Source: Verrucomicrobiaceae bacterium (lineage in GTDB: Bacteria; Verrucomicrobiota; Verrucomicrobiia; Verrucomicrobiales; Verrucomicrobiaceae). From it: a stretch of 64,000 nt of DNA. The notes under the pieces are model-generated. The model saw only the letters and a list, made by a program, of their open reading frames with translations. It did no database searches and was not told the DNA's origin. The DNA lies in the NCBI GenBank assembly GCA_024232965.1, contig JACKQF010000003.1, forward strand, positions 248,001-312,000. The letters are read 5' to 3'. This document shows, one piece after another, positions 1 to 8,689 of the stretch. Positions within the stretch are counted from its first letter, which is position 1; each line of letters starts with the position of its first letter. The position numbers were made by a program, and so were the translations under genes.

Positions 1-199
1 CTTCAATTTCCTGATGAGAGGTCCTGGAGAGGTAGAGGGCCCTCGACGGTCGGTTTTACTTGGGGTTCGATAAGTTTATGGCGTTTTTTGATTTCGGGTG
101 AGCGGAATTGCCTGATGGGTGGCGAGAAGATGAATAATAGTTTTGTAGGTGTTAAATTATCATGTGGACTATATAAAATATAAATGCAATATTTCTTGA

Positions 200-2395
200 A
201 TGTCCCGAAATGCCTCAGATTCCACTCCCGATGTTCCGACGACGATCAAAGAACGTGTTCTCCTATCGGTGCCGCTACATGTCCGATTGGGGGTCTTTGC
301 GGCTGCCTTCTGGGTGGGGTTGATTGTGACGTCCTACGCGGCACTGCTCATCGGGATTGGTGTAGCAATGATTTTGGGCTGGGATTTCGCATTTGAGCGC
401 CTGGCTCTGGGGCAGGGGAATACTCTGCTCAATGCTGCTTTGAGCATCGCTTTTGTGGCGTTGGTCGTGACGTGGGCTTGGATGTTCCGTCCTCTTTGGG
501 TGCGGCCGGCCAAAAAGAACGCTGGCCTGGAGGTTCGCAAGATCGATCAGCCAGCTCTATTTTCGTTGCTGTCGATCATCTCGGACAGACTAGGTCTACG
601 GCCTCCAGCATCCGTGATATTGACGTGGAGTGAGGGGCTAACACTCAACCGGGTACCTGGGCTAATGGGGGGGCTCGGTGGTAAGCGTGAATTGGAGATC
701 GGGATTGCGTTACTTGGTGGTTTGAGCACTAGGCACTCTGTAGGGGCAATGCTCAATTCGATGGCTCAGGTGCCGAAGGGGGTGACGGGGCTATGCACTT
801 GGATTGTTCGGGGGCTTCTCGAATGGCTTGATCGTGGTGCGCGCAGTGTGTTTGAGCATGATGCTCAAGAGCAGGCGATGGCGGAGACAGTTGCCAAAAA
901 GAGTCGCCGCAAAGCAGGGCCTTTGAAACGGGCTTGGAAGGCTTTCGTTTGGGTAAGTCAGCGGCCGATCTGGATCATGGATCGCCTAGCGAGACTGCTA
1001 GCTCTGCCAGCGTTGCGTTCCCTGGCGCGTTGTGCAGATGCTGCTGAGGCTCGAATGCTTGGCGGCGAGAATTTCCAAGAATCGCTGACCGATCGGATGG
1101 CCGTCCAAACGGCGGTGCAGCGGGTTGGGAGTTTGGTAATGCAAGGAATCGCAGCCCATCGGTTGCCCGAAAATCTAGCTCAGGTCGCTACCAAAGCCAT
1201 GCCAACAGCGACGGAGCGGCCGCTCGGCATGACGGATCGCGAGTCTGCGCGGCATCCGCTGCATGGCAAAAGACTGTCCTCTGTGCAAGGCATCGTGAAG
1301 GCGACGGCCTGGGATGAGGAGGGTGCGATGGCGGCGTTGATGGGGCGATTTTCGGACATTTCCCGCACCATCACGCAGATGCATTACCAACAGGGCTTGG
1401 GGCTATCGTTGGTGCAGTTCAAATTGGTTGCAGCGGGGGAAAGTCGCGGCTCAGGTTCGGTCCAAGAGAAGGTCAACGACGAGCAGACAGCGGCCATTTG
1501 CCGTTATTTTGGTGGGCTGGTGGATGCAGATAGGCCGCTCTGCGGGTTGGTTACTCCATCGTCTTATCAGCCTACTGTGGTGGATCTGCGCCAGCAGGTG
1601 CTGGCAGTTCGTCAATGGGTTCAAGGGCGGAGTCAGCAGGTTGGCGTCGTGGTTAAGGAATGGCGGCAGGCTTGGCAGCGCTGGCGGGATCTTGAAATGG
1701 CATTGCTCTACTCACGGGTGGGTATTCGTTTGGACAGTCATCAGTATGGCGTCATGGCCCATCAGCCCAAGCTCTACGAAGAGGAAATCGCACGTCAGCG
1801 CATGGTGATGGAGTACTCTGACGATGCGTTGAAGGTGTTCGACGAACCCTCTGAGCGCCGCTTTGCTGCTGCCCTGGGGTTGATCATGATGACGCCGGAC
1901 ATCCAATTGCCAGAAGCTCTGGCGGCCATGCGCGCACAATTGCCGATCTGGGGCCACGCGTATGGAGAAATGGCGCAACGCCTGCCAGTTCTGTGGGAAT
2001 TGTTGGCGTTGGCGCACGCTAGGGATGCGATGGGAAGTTCAGGGGGGGACGAGTCGAGCGAAGGTTGGCAGGAGACTTGTCGGGATCTGAATGCACGGTT
2101 CAGTCTGTTGGGTGGCCAGCTAATTTCTGGGCTGGAGCACGTTCCGGATCCGGCGGCAGCCAGCGAGTTGTCACTTCAGCAGCGGCTCTTGCAGCCAAGC
2201 GCGCGGCAGGTCAGCCCCAGCACTGATCCAGCGGAGGCGCAGACCTCGGAGATCATTCGGGTGACATTCAATTTCCAGACGGTTTACCACGAGGTCTTTG
2301 CCTTGCTGGTGGGGGCTGCTGAGTTGGCCGAAGTACACCTCGTAGATGGGGCGCCAGCCGCCGTCGCTGCTGAACCTGTTGCGGTGAACGCTTGA
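200..2395 (+). CDS. Membrane protein resembling an M48 peptidase without its HExxH motif
   Basis: The 731-residue protein has two predicted membrane segments near residues 29-60 and 76-97. Residues about 116-190 follow the layout of M48 metallopeptidases: a Leu-rich helix, an LGLRPP turn, then LNRVPGL, RELEIGIALLGGLS and the helix that normally carries HExxH. Here that helix reads VGAMLNSMAQ (181-190), so neither zinc-binding His nor the catalytic Glu is present. A later segment at about 279-290 (ADAAEARMLGGE) resembles the family's third-ligand region. The C-terminal half is not recognised. The ATG at 200 is preceded by AT-rich DNA with no clear ribosome site. I infer a catalytically dead M48 relative; its role is unknown. 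Confidence 0.75.
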   Translation: MSRNASDSTPDVPTTIKERVLLSVPLHVRLGVFAAAFWVGLIVTSYAALLIGIGVAMILGWDFAFERLALGQGNTLLNAALSIAFVALVVTWAWMFRPLWVRPAKKNAGLEVRKIDQPALFSLLSIISDRLGLRPPASVILTWSEGLTLNRVPGLMGGLGGKRELEIGIALLGGLSTRHSVGAMLNSMAQVPKGVTGLCTWIVRGLLEWLDRGARSVFEHDAQEQAMAETVAKKSRRKAGPLKRAWKAFVWVSQRPIWIMDRLARLLALPALRSLARCADAAEARMLGGENFQESLTDRMAVQTAVQRVGSLVMQGIAAHRLPENLAQVATKAMPTATERPLGMTDRESARHPLHGKRLSSVQGIVKATAWDEEGAMAALMGRFSDISRTITQMHYQQGLGLSLVQFKLVAAGESRGSGSVQEKVNDEQTAAICRYFGGLVDADRPLCGLVTPSSYQPTVVDLRQQVLAVRQWVQGRSQQVGVVVKEWRQAWQRWRDLEMALLYSRVGIRLDSHQYGVMAHQPKLYEEEIARQRMVMEYSDDALKVFDEPSERRFAAALGLIMMTPDIQLPEALAAMRAQLPIWGHAYGEMAQRLPVLWELLALAHARDAMGSSGGDESSEGWQETCRDLNARFSLLGGQLISGLEHVPDPAAASELSLQQRLLQPSARQVSPSTDPAEAQTSEIIRVTFNFQTVYHEVFALLVGAAELAEVHLVDGAPAAVAAEPVAVNA

Positions 2396-2423
2396 GATTT
2401 TTTTGACCTGCGGCATCTTGCAC

Positions 2424-2439
2424 GGACGAAAGTTCGTCC
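2424..2439. repeat. Perfect 7-bp inverted repeat upstream of clpS
   Basis: GGACGAA and TTCGTCC are exact reverse complements separated by AG, immediately upstream of the clpS coding region. It may be a copy of a dispersed REP-type palindrome or a small regulatory hairpin. No second copy was found in the window by eye. Confidence 0.4.
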
Positions 2440-2444
2440 CACCT

Positions 2445-2834
2445 GTGACTCAGTCCTCCGCCACCATCCGCAATTCCCCAGCTCCCGCAGCCCCTGTCAA
2501 AAAACCAGTACGGCCACGGCGGGTCCCGATGCAGCCAAAGCTGAACCCGGAGAAGAAGCCTGAAATCGAGCCGCCGTACCACGTCATCCTCTTTGATGAC
2601 GATGAACACACCTATGAGTACGTGGTGGAAATGCTTTGCGCGATCTTTAGCCACTCCGTAGAGTTGGCGTTTTCAATGGCGCAGACTGTTGATAAAAACG
2701 GTCGTGTCATTGTGGCCACGGTACACAAGGAGTTGGCGGAATTGCGGGTGGAACAGATCCAGGAGTATGGGCCCGATGCCAACCTCAAGGGTAGCTCTGG
2801 ATCCATGAAGGCGACGATGGAGCCTGCTGATTGA
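2445..2834 (+). CDS. clpS: ATP-dependent Clp protease adaptor ClpS
   Basis: ClpS delivers N-degron substrates to ClpAP in the cytoplasm. The core begins PPYHVILFDDDEHTYEYVVEML and continues with FSHSVELAFSMAQTVDKNGRV and THKELAEL-type segments, covering the substrate-binding pocket and ClpA-contact surface. The Pro/Lys-rich N-terminal tail is typical. The start is uncertain: GTG at 2445, ATG at 2529 (beginning MQPKLNPEKK) and an upstream TTG at 2403 are all in frame, and none has a strong Shine-Dalgarno sequence. It lies 49 bp after the M48-like gene. A second N-degron component, aat, is about 12.7 kb away. Confidence 0.9.
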   Translation: MTQSSATIRNSPAPAAPVKKPVRPRRVPMQPKLNPEKKPEIEPPYHVILFDDDEHTYEYVVEMLCAIFSHSVELAFSMAQTVDKNGRVIVATVHKELAELRVEQIQEYGPDANLKGSSGSMKATMEPAD

Positions 2835-2838
2835 GGCG

Positions 2839-2872
2839 TAAAAAAACCGCGCCTGAAAGTCCAGGCGCGGTT
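2839..2872 (-). terminator. Intrinsic terminator of yidB
   Basis: An 11-bp perfect stem (2845-2855 with 2862-2872, loop AAAGTC) is followed on the minus strand by a run of T (A-run at 2840-2846 on plus). It sits 23 bp beyond the yidB stop. On the plus strand no T-tract follows, so it is oriented for yidB rather than clpS. Confidence 0.85.
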
Positions 2873-2894
2873 AGTTCGGATGCCGTCGTTAGGC

Positions 2895-3389
2895 CTATCC
2901 GAAGAGCTTGCCCAAACCGCCAAGTCCACCTGGGATTAGGGACGCAATCGCGTCCTGAAGCTGGTTTGCGGAGGGTGCAGAGTCGACGTGTTCCGCCTGG
3001 ATCTCGCCGTTGGGTGTCAGTTTGTCCACGATGGTTGGAAGAAACTGGGAAAGCAACGGCATCAGTTGTTCGGCATTGATACCGAGGGCGCTGCTAGCCT
3101 GCTGCACGGTGTCGGTGCCGAGGGCACTCTGGAGTTGTTCTGGTGCGATCGGCTGGTTTTCGCCATTGCCAACCCAGGAGGCGAAGATGTCGCCAAGGCC
3201 TGCACTCTGAAATTTAGCCATGAGGCCACCGAGGCCACCCACTTTGTCTAGCAGGCCGGAAAGCGCCCCAGCGCCGCCACCATTGGCAGTGAACATGCCC
3301 ATCAATTTGCCAATGTCCAAACCGCCTGCTTGTGAACCGCCGAGCACGCTGCTCAGCGCTTTGTTTGCGAGTGAATCAAAAAGTCCCAT
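2895..3389 (-). CDS. yidB: YidB-family (DUF937) protein
   Basis: A 164-residue protein beginning MGLFDSLANKALSSVLGG and ending in a GLGGLGKLFG tail. It has the Gly/Leu-rich helical pattern of YidB/DUF937, including a Q-S-A-LG repeat and a LPxxVDKLTPNGE segment near the C terminus. The biochemical role of the family is not settled. The frame extends further upstream, but the ATG at 3389 matches the family N terminus. It is a monocistronic minus-strand gene with its own terminator. Confidence 0.85.
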   Translation of the reverse strand: MGLFDSLANKALSSVLGGSQAGGLDIGKLMGMFTANGGGAGALSGLLDKVGGLGGLMAKFQSAGLGDIFASWVGNGENQPIAPEQLQSALGTDTVQQASSALGINAEQLMPLLSQFLPTIVDKLTPNGEIQAEHVDSAPSANQLQDAIASLIPGGLGGLGKLFG

Positions 3390-3567
3390 ATCGTTGTCTT
3401 TGTCAATAATTGCTGATTTCATTTGGCACCGCTGCCAATTTCGGTCGCGGCGTTGATTGATTTTTCCGTATTGAGAACCTGTGTCAATCTTTGAATTCCG
3501 ATACTTTTGCCAGAGGAATGCTGAGCTTGGTCGCCAAAAGTGGGCGGGATACCCAAGCAAAAACAAG

Positions 3568-3595
3568 AAGACCGGATCAGTGATGATCCGGTCTT
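3568..3595 (-). terminator. Intrinsic terminator of the Gly/Pro-rich gene
   Basis: A perfect 12-bp stem (3568-3579 with 3584-3595) closes a GTGA loop. On the minus strand it is followed by CTTGTTTTTGC. It lies about 20 bp beyond the stop of the minus-strand gene at 3617-4504 and supports that gene's orientation. Confidence 0.85.
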
Positions 3596-3616
3596 CAAGG
3601 GGTCAATCAAAGGGTC

Positions 3617-4504
3617 TCAACGGCTCGGCGGCGGGCCGTCACCCTTGGGCTCATCACCGCCTGGGCCACGTTGTGGGCCGGGGCCTCGATGTTGTGGGCC
3701 TGTCTGCGGACCTGGACCTTGCGGGCCTCGTTGTGGGTTTGCCTGTGGACCAGGACCTTGGCGACCACGTTGTGAACTAGGACCTTGTGCGCCACGATTG
3801 TGCGGGCCAGCTTGAGGGCCTTGGCCGCGCTGTGGACCCATCTGGGGACCAAAACCACGCCTTGGGCCTTGTTGAGCGACACCGGGGAATCCGCGACCCT
3901 GTGGGCCACGGCCGCCCATCATCGGGCCGCCCATGAAGGGAGGGCGATGCATGGCAAACGGGCCAAATCCGGGACCACGGCGACCTTTGTGGTGACTCGG
4001 AGCGTCTTTGCGGCCGCCCTTTTTGCCTTCTCTTCCTGCGGACTCGCCGTGGCGTTCCATTCCGCGTCGGGTCATCTCAGCGATGTGACGAGCGACATCT
4101 TCCAAACCTGCGGCGCGGAGGTGCTCCACGGCTTCGCGGATGTGATGCATTTTTTCTTCCATCTTCGCCTTGGCTTCGGCTTCAGGCGGACGGCCGGGTT
4201 CGCCACGTGGAGGGCCATCGTGTTTCTTGTGCTCTTCTTCACCGCTGCGGCGGTGTTCTTCCATGGCGCGCTCGCCACGGGTTGCGGGTGGTCCATCGCG
4301 GCGTGGTTCTGGACGTGCGCCTTCCGATGGTTTGCCTCGGGCGGGGGCGCCGTCTGGACGCCGGACCTGCTCGGAGGGTGCTGGGGCGCCAGGTTTGGCG
4401 TCGCCACGTGGAGGTTCTCCGGCTGGGCGATTTGCGTCTTGCGCGATCGCTGCACCGGACAGGATGGATGCTGTGGCCAAGGCCACGATGAAGGTTGTTT
4501 TCAT
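3617..4504 (-). CDS. Exported Gly/Pro/Arg/Gln-rich protein with a Spy/CpxP-like His-rich helix
   Basis: A 295-residue protein from the ATG at 4504 (MKTTFIVALATASILSGAAIA), a clear Sec signal peptide. Residues about 30-110 are charged and Pro-rich. A helical stretch near the middle (MEEKMHHIREAVEHLRAAGLEDVARHIAEM, split here as two runs) resembles His/Met-containing heptad segments in periplasmic Spy/CpxP-like proteins. The C-terminal third is low-complexity GPQ/GPG repeats with many Arg. Long open frames on the opposite strand are shadows of this biased composition. The signal peptide and a strong terminator on this strand decide the orientation. Function is unknown. Confidence 0.7.
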   Translation of the reverse strand: MKTTFIVALATASILSGAAIAQDANRPAGEPPRGDAKPGAPAPSEQVRRPDGAPARGKPSEGARPEPRRDGPPATRGERAMEEHRRSGEEEHKKHDGPPRGEPGRPPEAEAKAKMEEKMHHIREAVEHLRAAGLEDVARHIAEMTRRGMERHGESAGREGKKGGRKDAPSHHKGRRGPGFGPFAMHRPPFMGGPMMGGRGPQGRGFPGVAQQGPRRGFGPQMGPQRGQGPQAGPHNRGAQGPSSQRGRQGPGPQANPQRGPQGPGPQTGPQHRGPGPQRGPGGDEPKGDGPPPSR

Positions 4505-4593
4505 GCAGCAGGTCAAACAGCGTGGTGCGAACGGAGTTGCGCGGCGTGTGCCGGATTTGGATCAATTTTTGCGCCAAAAAGAAAAAACGAACT

Positions 4594-4609
4594 CTGGCAC
4601 GAGCCATGC
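4594..4609 (+). promoter_or_regulatory. Candidate sigma-54 (-24/-12) promoter of rpoN
   Basis: CTGGCACGAGCCATGC carries TGGCACG, then the GC of the -12 element with exactly GG-N10-GC spacing. The only visible deviation is ATGC instead of TTGC. The predicted start would be about 45 bp upstream of the rpoN ATG. Autoregulation of rpoN is known in some bacteria, so this is plausible but unproven. Confidence 0.4.
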
Positions 4610-4667
4610 GTATAGATTAGCAGATAGGGAAGTGCCAGCTAATCCCCTCCCGACCAACCCTCCGTAG

Positions 4668-6077
4668 ATGTCACAACAAGGACTATTTCAGACCCAGACG
4701 CAGAAGCTCGCCATCGGGCCGCAGATGCAGCAAAGTTTGCAGATTCTCCAGGCACCCACGCTGGAACTGCGTCAGATCATCCAGCAGGAAATTGAGATTA
4801 ATCCGGTCCTGGAAGTAGAGACGCCAGAGGTCTCCCTCGAAGATGCGGTGCCGGATGATCCTGATGATCACGACGATATCGCAGAGCTCTCCCAACTTGA
4901 CGAAGAATGGCGTGACTACTGGGCCCAAAGCCGCGCCAATACTGCCTCACGCACCAGCGATGAGCAGGAGCGCCGCCAGTTCATGATGGACTCGATCGTG
5001 GCGCCAACCACTTTGCAGGAGCACCTTGTTAGCCAGCTGCGCACGGCTGATAATGTCGATGCAGGTTTGGCGGCGAATGTAGAGTTGCTCATCGGCAGTC
5101 TCGATGATTCCGGATTTCTCAGTTCCTCACTGGAAGACATTTGCTACCAGCAAGCGATCCCTCTTGATGATCTAGAAGCCGCAAAAAAGTTGCTGCAAAG
5201 CTTCGACCCTGTCGGTGTCGGCGCTGAGAATCTGCGGGAGTGCCTCCTGATTCAGATGGAGCGGCTCGGGAAGAAGCAAAGCCTCGCTTACCGATTGGTT
5301 GAGCAATACCTTGATGACCTCGCCCACAAGCGCTACCCGATCGTCGCTCGGCGGCTCGGTGTGCCAGTGGAGCAGGTCAGCCGCGCAGCAGACTTTATAG
5401 GAACGCTGGACCCCCGCCCCGCTCAACGATTTGCTGTCTCCTCCAACAGTTACGTCACCCCCGATGTCGTGGTGGAAAAACAAGGTGGCCAGTGGGTGCC
5501 CGTGATGAATCAGGCAGATCTGCCGCAATTGCGGATAAGCAATGCCTACAAAGACTTGCTCGGACAGGCCGATAGTAGCGGAGAAGTCCGCAACTACATC
5601 AGAGATAAGATCCGCGGCGGGAAGTTCCTGATCCGTTCCATCCATCAGCGCCAGCAGACGATCCACCGCATTGCTTCAGAGATCATCGCGCACCAGCAAG
5701 AGTTCCTGGATCAAGGTCCAAGCATGCTGCGCCCGCTGAACATGGCTACCGTCGCAGAGGCGGTAGGCGTGCACGAAACAACTGTCAGTCGCGCCATCAG
5801 TGGCAAGTTCATTGCCACACCGCACGGCGTATTTGAGCTCAAGTTCTTCTTCTCACACGGCATCAAGACGGAGTCGGGGGAAGACCTCAGCAACAACAGT
5901 GTCAAAAACGCCATCGGAGAACTGATCAAGGCTGAGCCCAAGCAAAAGCCACTCAGCGACGACAAGCTAACCAAACTCTTGGACGAACAAGGCATCAAAG
6001 TCGCCCGTCGCACCGTCGCCAAATATCGCGAAGCCATGGGAATCCTCCCCAGCCATTTACGGAAGTCTTATTCTTGA
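4668..6077 (+). CDS. rpoN: RNA polymerase sigma-54 factor RpoN
   Basis: A 469-residue protein of normal length. Region I (about 1-50) is the Gln/Leu-rich activator-responsive helix beginning SQQGLFQTQTQKLAIGPQMQ. Region II is acidic (DDPDDHDD). The core-binding domain spans about 110-280. A helix-turn-helix region contains VGVHETTVSRAISGKF and PHGVFELKFFFS. The C-terminal RpoN box ARRTVAKYRE (446-455), which reads the -24 element, is intact. It directs transcription that needs AAA+ enhancer-binding proteins; none is encoded in this window. Confidence 0.97.
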   Translation: MSQQGLFQTQTQKLAIGPQMQQSLQILQAPTLELRQIIQQEIEINPVLEVETPEVSLEDAVPDDPDDHDDIAELSQLDEEWRDYWAQSRANTASRTSDEQERRQFMMDSIVAPTTLQEHLVSQLRTADNVDAGLAANVELLIGSLDDSGFLSSSLEDICYQQAIPLDDLEAAKKLLQSFDPVGVGAENLRECLLIQMERLGKKQSLAYRLVEQYLDDLAHKRYPIVARRLGVPVEQVSRAADFIGTLDPRPAQRFAVSSNSYVTPDVVVEKQGGQWVPVMNQADLPQLRISNAYKDLLGQADSSGEVRNYIRDKIRGGKFLIRSIHQRQQTIHRIASEIIAHQQEFLDQGPSMLRPLNMATVAEAVGVHETTVSRAISGKFIATPHGVFELKFFFSHGIKTESGEDLSNNSVKNAIGELIKAEPKQKPLSDDKLTKLLDEQGIKVARRTVAKYREAMGILPSHLRKSYS

Positions 6078-6211
6078 GGGAATGGAATGCTGCGTTCGGT
6101 TGCATCCATGCCAAGCTTTCGCTTTGAAGGCACTGGCGGGCGGACATGGGACACCGCTTGTCTTGTCGCCTTGGGCGATATTTTGCTTGATGCGAACGGG
6201 GGGCAGGGGTG

Positions 6212-7159
6212 ATGGTAGATGGAGTTGTTTCCGAATCTTCGATTCTGGGTGGCTCTTCCAACCTTTTGAGGCTTTATATTCAAGACGTGAGCTTTTCTTC
6301 GATACTAGATGAACGTGTGGCGGCCCTGATCAGGGACGGACGGCTGGCTGATGCGGCAGGCGCTGCTAGCGCTGCCATTGAAGAGGTCAGGCGTGAAATG
6401 GACGCTGGCGATCCGAAGCAGCGGGATTTGCTGATCAATCGGCTGGAACAACTGGCCGGGGTTCAGCGTGATCTGGGCGATGTGCCAGCGGCTGAGGCGG
6501 CTTTTGAAGAAGCGATTGGTCTGGCTGTGGCAGGTGGCAGCGGCCCGGAACGTTTGGGCGGTCTGCGGATGAATCTGGCAGCGTTGCTCGATTTCAACCA
6601 GCGCGAGGCCGATGCAGTTCCCCTGTATGAGCAGGCGATTGCGGACATGGAGGCGGTGTCTCCTCCGAACCTGGAAGTGGGTGGTCAACTGCGCAATAAC
6701 TTGGCGATGATCTACAAGGGTTTGGGAAAATATGCCCTGGCTGAGCAGCATTATTTGCGGTCCCTGGAGCAATTGGAGGCCCTATATGGTAGGGATTCAG
6801 AGGCAGTTGCCTCGGTTTACAATAACCTGGGAAGTCTCTACTACACGGCGGGATTCCCGGATCAGGCGCGCGAGATGTTTACCGACGGACTGACCATTCG
6901 GGAAAAGCTGCTCGGGGACAAGCATCCAGATGTAGCGCAATCACTCTCAAATCTCGCCACTGCTTGCTATGAGCTGGGTGAGATGGCGGTGGCTCAGGGG
7001 CATTACGAGCGCAGTCTCGGCATCCTGGAGGCAAACATGCCGTCAGAGGCCCGCAGCTATGAGGCTGTAGGACTGGATTATCTGGCGTTGCTAGAGCAGG
7101 CCCACGAGGATTCGAAGGCGACGATTTTTCGCAAGCGAATGGACAAGGTCCTGGCCTAA
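6212..7159 (+). CDS. Tetratricopeptide repeat protein
   Basis: A cytoplasmic-looking 315-residue protein with at least five 42-residue-type TPR units of the kinesin-light-chain kind. Visible signatures include LRNNLAMIYKGLGKYALAEQHYLRSL, VYNNLGSLYYTAGFPDQAREMF and VAQSLSNLATACYELG segments. It should act as a protein-interaction scaffold. The start is uncertain: ATG at 6212 follows a G-rich stretch, but an in-frame GTG at 6287 would give a more natural N terminus (VSFSSILDERVAALI). It follows rpoN by 134 bp on the same strand without an obvious terminator between them. Confidence 0.85.
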   Translation: MVDGVVSESSILGGSSNLLRLYIQDVSFSSILDERVAALIRDGRLADAAGAASAAIEEVRREMDAGDPKQRDLLINRLEQLAGVQRDLGDVPAAEAAFEEAIGLAVAGGSGPERLGGLRMNLAALLDFNQREADAVPLYEQAIADMEAVSPPNLEVGGQLRNNLAMIYKGLGKYALAEQHYLRSLEQLEALYGRDSEAVASVYNNLGSLYYTAGFPDQAREMFTDGLTIREKLLGDKHPDVAQSLSNLATACYELGEMAVAQGHYERSLGILEANMPSEARSYEAVGLDYLALLEQAHEDSKATIFRKRMDKVLA

Positions 7160-7183
7160 CGTCGGGTAACGGGCTCGGGTGTC

Positions 7184-8383
7184 TTATCGGGATATCAGTG
7201 CGCTGAGTTCGGTCGGTTGGCTGGTGGCGACGCTTGCCCCAGGCTCTGGATACTCAAAAACTTTGCCCTCGTAGTTCCGCACCAGTACGCGTTGCTCATC
7301 GCGGATGAGGACGTAGTCAGGGTTGAGCGGAACTTTTCCGCCGCCACCTGGGGCGTCAATGACGAACTGTGGCACGGCGTAACCGGTTGTGTGACCGCGG
7401 AGGGCTTCTATGATTTCGATGCCTTTGGCGACGGGGGCTCGCAGATGAGAAGAACCTTTGATCAGGTCGCACTGATAAAGATAATAGGGCCGGACGCGGC
7501 ACATCAGGAGCTTGTGGACGAGGCTCTTCATGGCGTCGGGATCGTCATTTACTCCGCGCAAGAGAACGCTCTGGTTGCCCAATGGGATCCCATGGTCTGC
7601 CAGAATGCCGAGTCCTTTGCGGACCTCTGTGGTGAGTTCCCGGGGGTGATTGGTGTGGATGCTGATGAAAAGCGGGTGGTGCTTTTGCAGCATACGCCCC
7701 AGCTCGGGTGTGATCCTTTGCGGTAGAAAGATGGGGATGCGTGAGCCGATGCGCAGGAATTCGATATGCGGAATGCTGCGCAGGCGGGTGAGGATGGCGT
7801 CGAGCTTCGAATCGGAAAAGAGCAGTGCATCGCCGCCGGAGAGGAGGACATCGCGGATCTCTGTGTGCTCCTCAAGGTAGCGGAAGGCGGATTCGAATTC
7901 GGTGTGCAGTTCCTGCTCGCCAACGCCGGAGACGACTCGGCTGCGGGTGCAATAGCGGCAGTAGGCAGCGCAGCGATCGGTGACGAGGAAAAGGACACGA
8001 TCTGGGTAACGGTGGACGAGCCCAGGCACGGGCATGTGGCTGTCTTCGCCACAGGGATCGGCCATTTCATCAGGATCATCCCAGGTTTCCTCAATCCGGG
8101 GGATGACCTGTCGGCGGATCGGACAGTCGGGGTTGTCCCTCTCGATCAGGTTAAAATAGTGGGGCGTGATGGCCATGGCCAGCTTGTTGCCGGAGAGGAG
8201 GACTCCGGCGCGTTCTTCGTCGGAGAGCACGAGGTGCTTTTCGAGCGCAGCCAGCGTGGTGACGCGGTTGCGCAGTTGCCACTGGGGGCTATCCCAGTCG
8301 GACTGGCTGACGTCTAGATCTTTCCAATACCCGGGGGCAGAGGAGGTGAACTCCTTTTCCGGGAGAATGTGGGTATGGGGCAT
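7184..8383 (-). CDS. kamA: Lysine 2,3-aminomutase family radical SAM protein
   Basis: A 399-residue PLP- and SAM-dependent aminomutase. The radical SAM cluster motif is C138-AAY-C142-RY-C145 and the PLP lysine is K350 in PGGGGK. The conserved LLSGGDALL, RIGSRIP and NHPREL segments are all present. The family interconverts lysine and beta-lysine; EpmB relatives modify elongation factor P. No epmA or efp lies nearby, and the length fits KamA better than EpmB, so free-lysine chemistry is the better guess. The ATG at 8383 is chosen over a 51-codon upstream extension that is not family-like. It is convergent with the TPR gene. Confidence 0.85.
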   Translation of the reverse strand: MPHTHILPEKEFTSSAPGYWKDLDVSQSDWDSPQWQLRNRVTTLAALEKHLVLSDEERAGVLLSGNKLAMAITPHYFNLIERDNPDCPIRRQVIPRIEETWDDPDEMADPCGEDSHMPVPGLVHRYPDRVLFLVTDRCAAYCRYCTRSRVVSGVGEQELHTEFESAFRYLEEHTEIRDVLLSGGDALLFSDSKLDAILTRLRSIPHIEFLRIGSRIPIFLPQRITPELGRMLQKHHPLFISIHTNHPRELTTEVRKGLGILADHGIPLGNQSVLLRGVNDDPDAMKSLVHKLLMCRVRPYYLYQCDLIKGSSHLRAPVAKGIEIIEALRGHTTGYAVPQFVIDAPGGGGKVPLNPDYVLIRDEQRVLVRNYEGKVFEYPEPGASVATSQPTELSALISR

Positions 8384-8689
8384 CGCGCGTGTGAGATGTA
8401 TGAAGAGGATGTAGAAGCGGTACGTGCGTTGTGTCAATCCGGCAGCATGAAAATGTGATGGGGGTGTTGTGGGGTTTTTCCTGGACAGGCGGGACCGACG
8501 GACTAACTTGACGGCCTCCATGGCCGCCATGTTCAAAATCTGCCTCCTTCTTTCCCTGCGACTTACGCTAGGGTAGGCGGCCCGTGATTACTTGCCATTG
8601 CCTGATGCCGTCATGATGCGGCTGATTCTAGTTTTCCTCGCAGGTCCCTGAGCCCGCACTTTTTTGATCTCTTTTGCCTTTTGAATCCC
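8384..8689. other. Divergent intergenic region between kamA and leuA
   Basis: About 306 bp carrying the promoters of two divergent genes. I see a short CGGCC/GGCCG hairpin near 8511-8526 and a T-run just before leuA (8660s). No convincing leader peptide, T-box or terminator-antiterminator pair was recognised. Confidence 0.4.

Noticed and set aside
3785..4615. A 276-codon open frame on the plus strand opposite the Gly/Pro-rich gene
   Set aside because: It is a composition shadow: the minus-strand frame has a clean signal peptide and a strong intrinsic terminator, and the plus-strand translation has no recognisable features.
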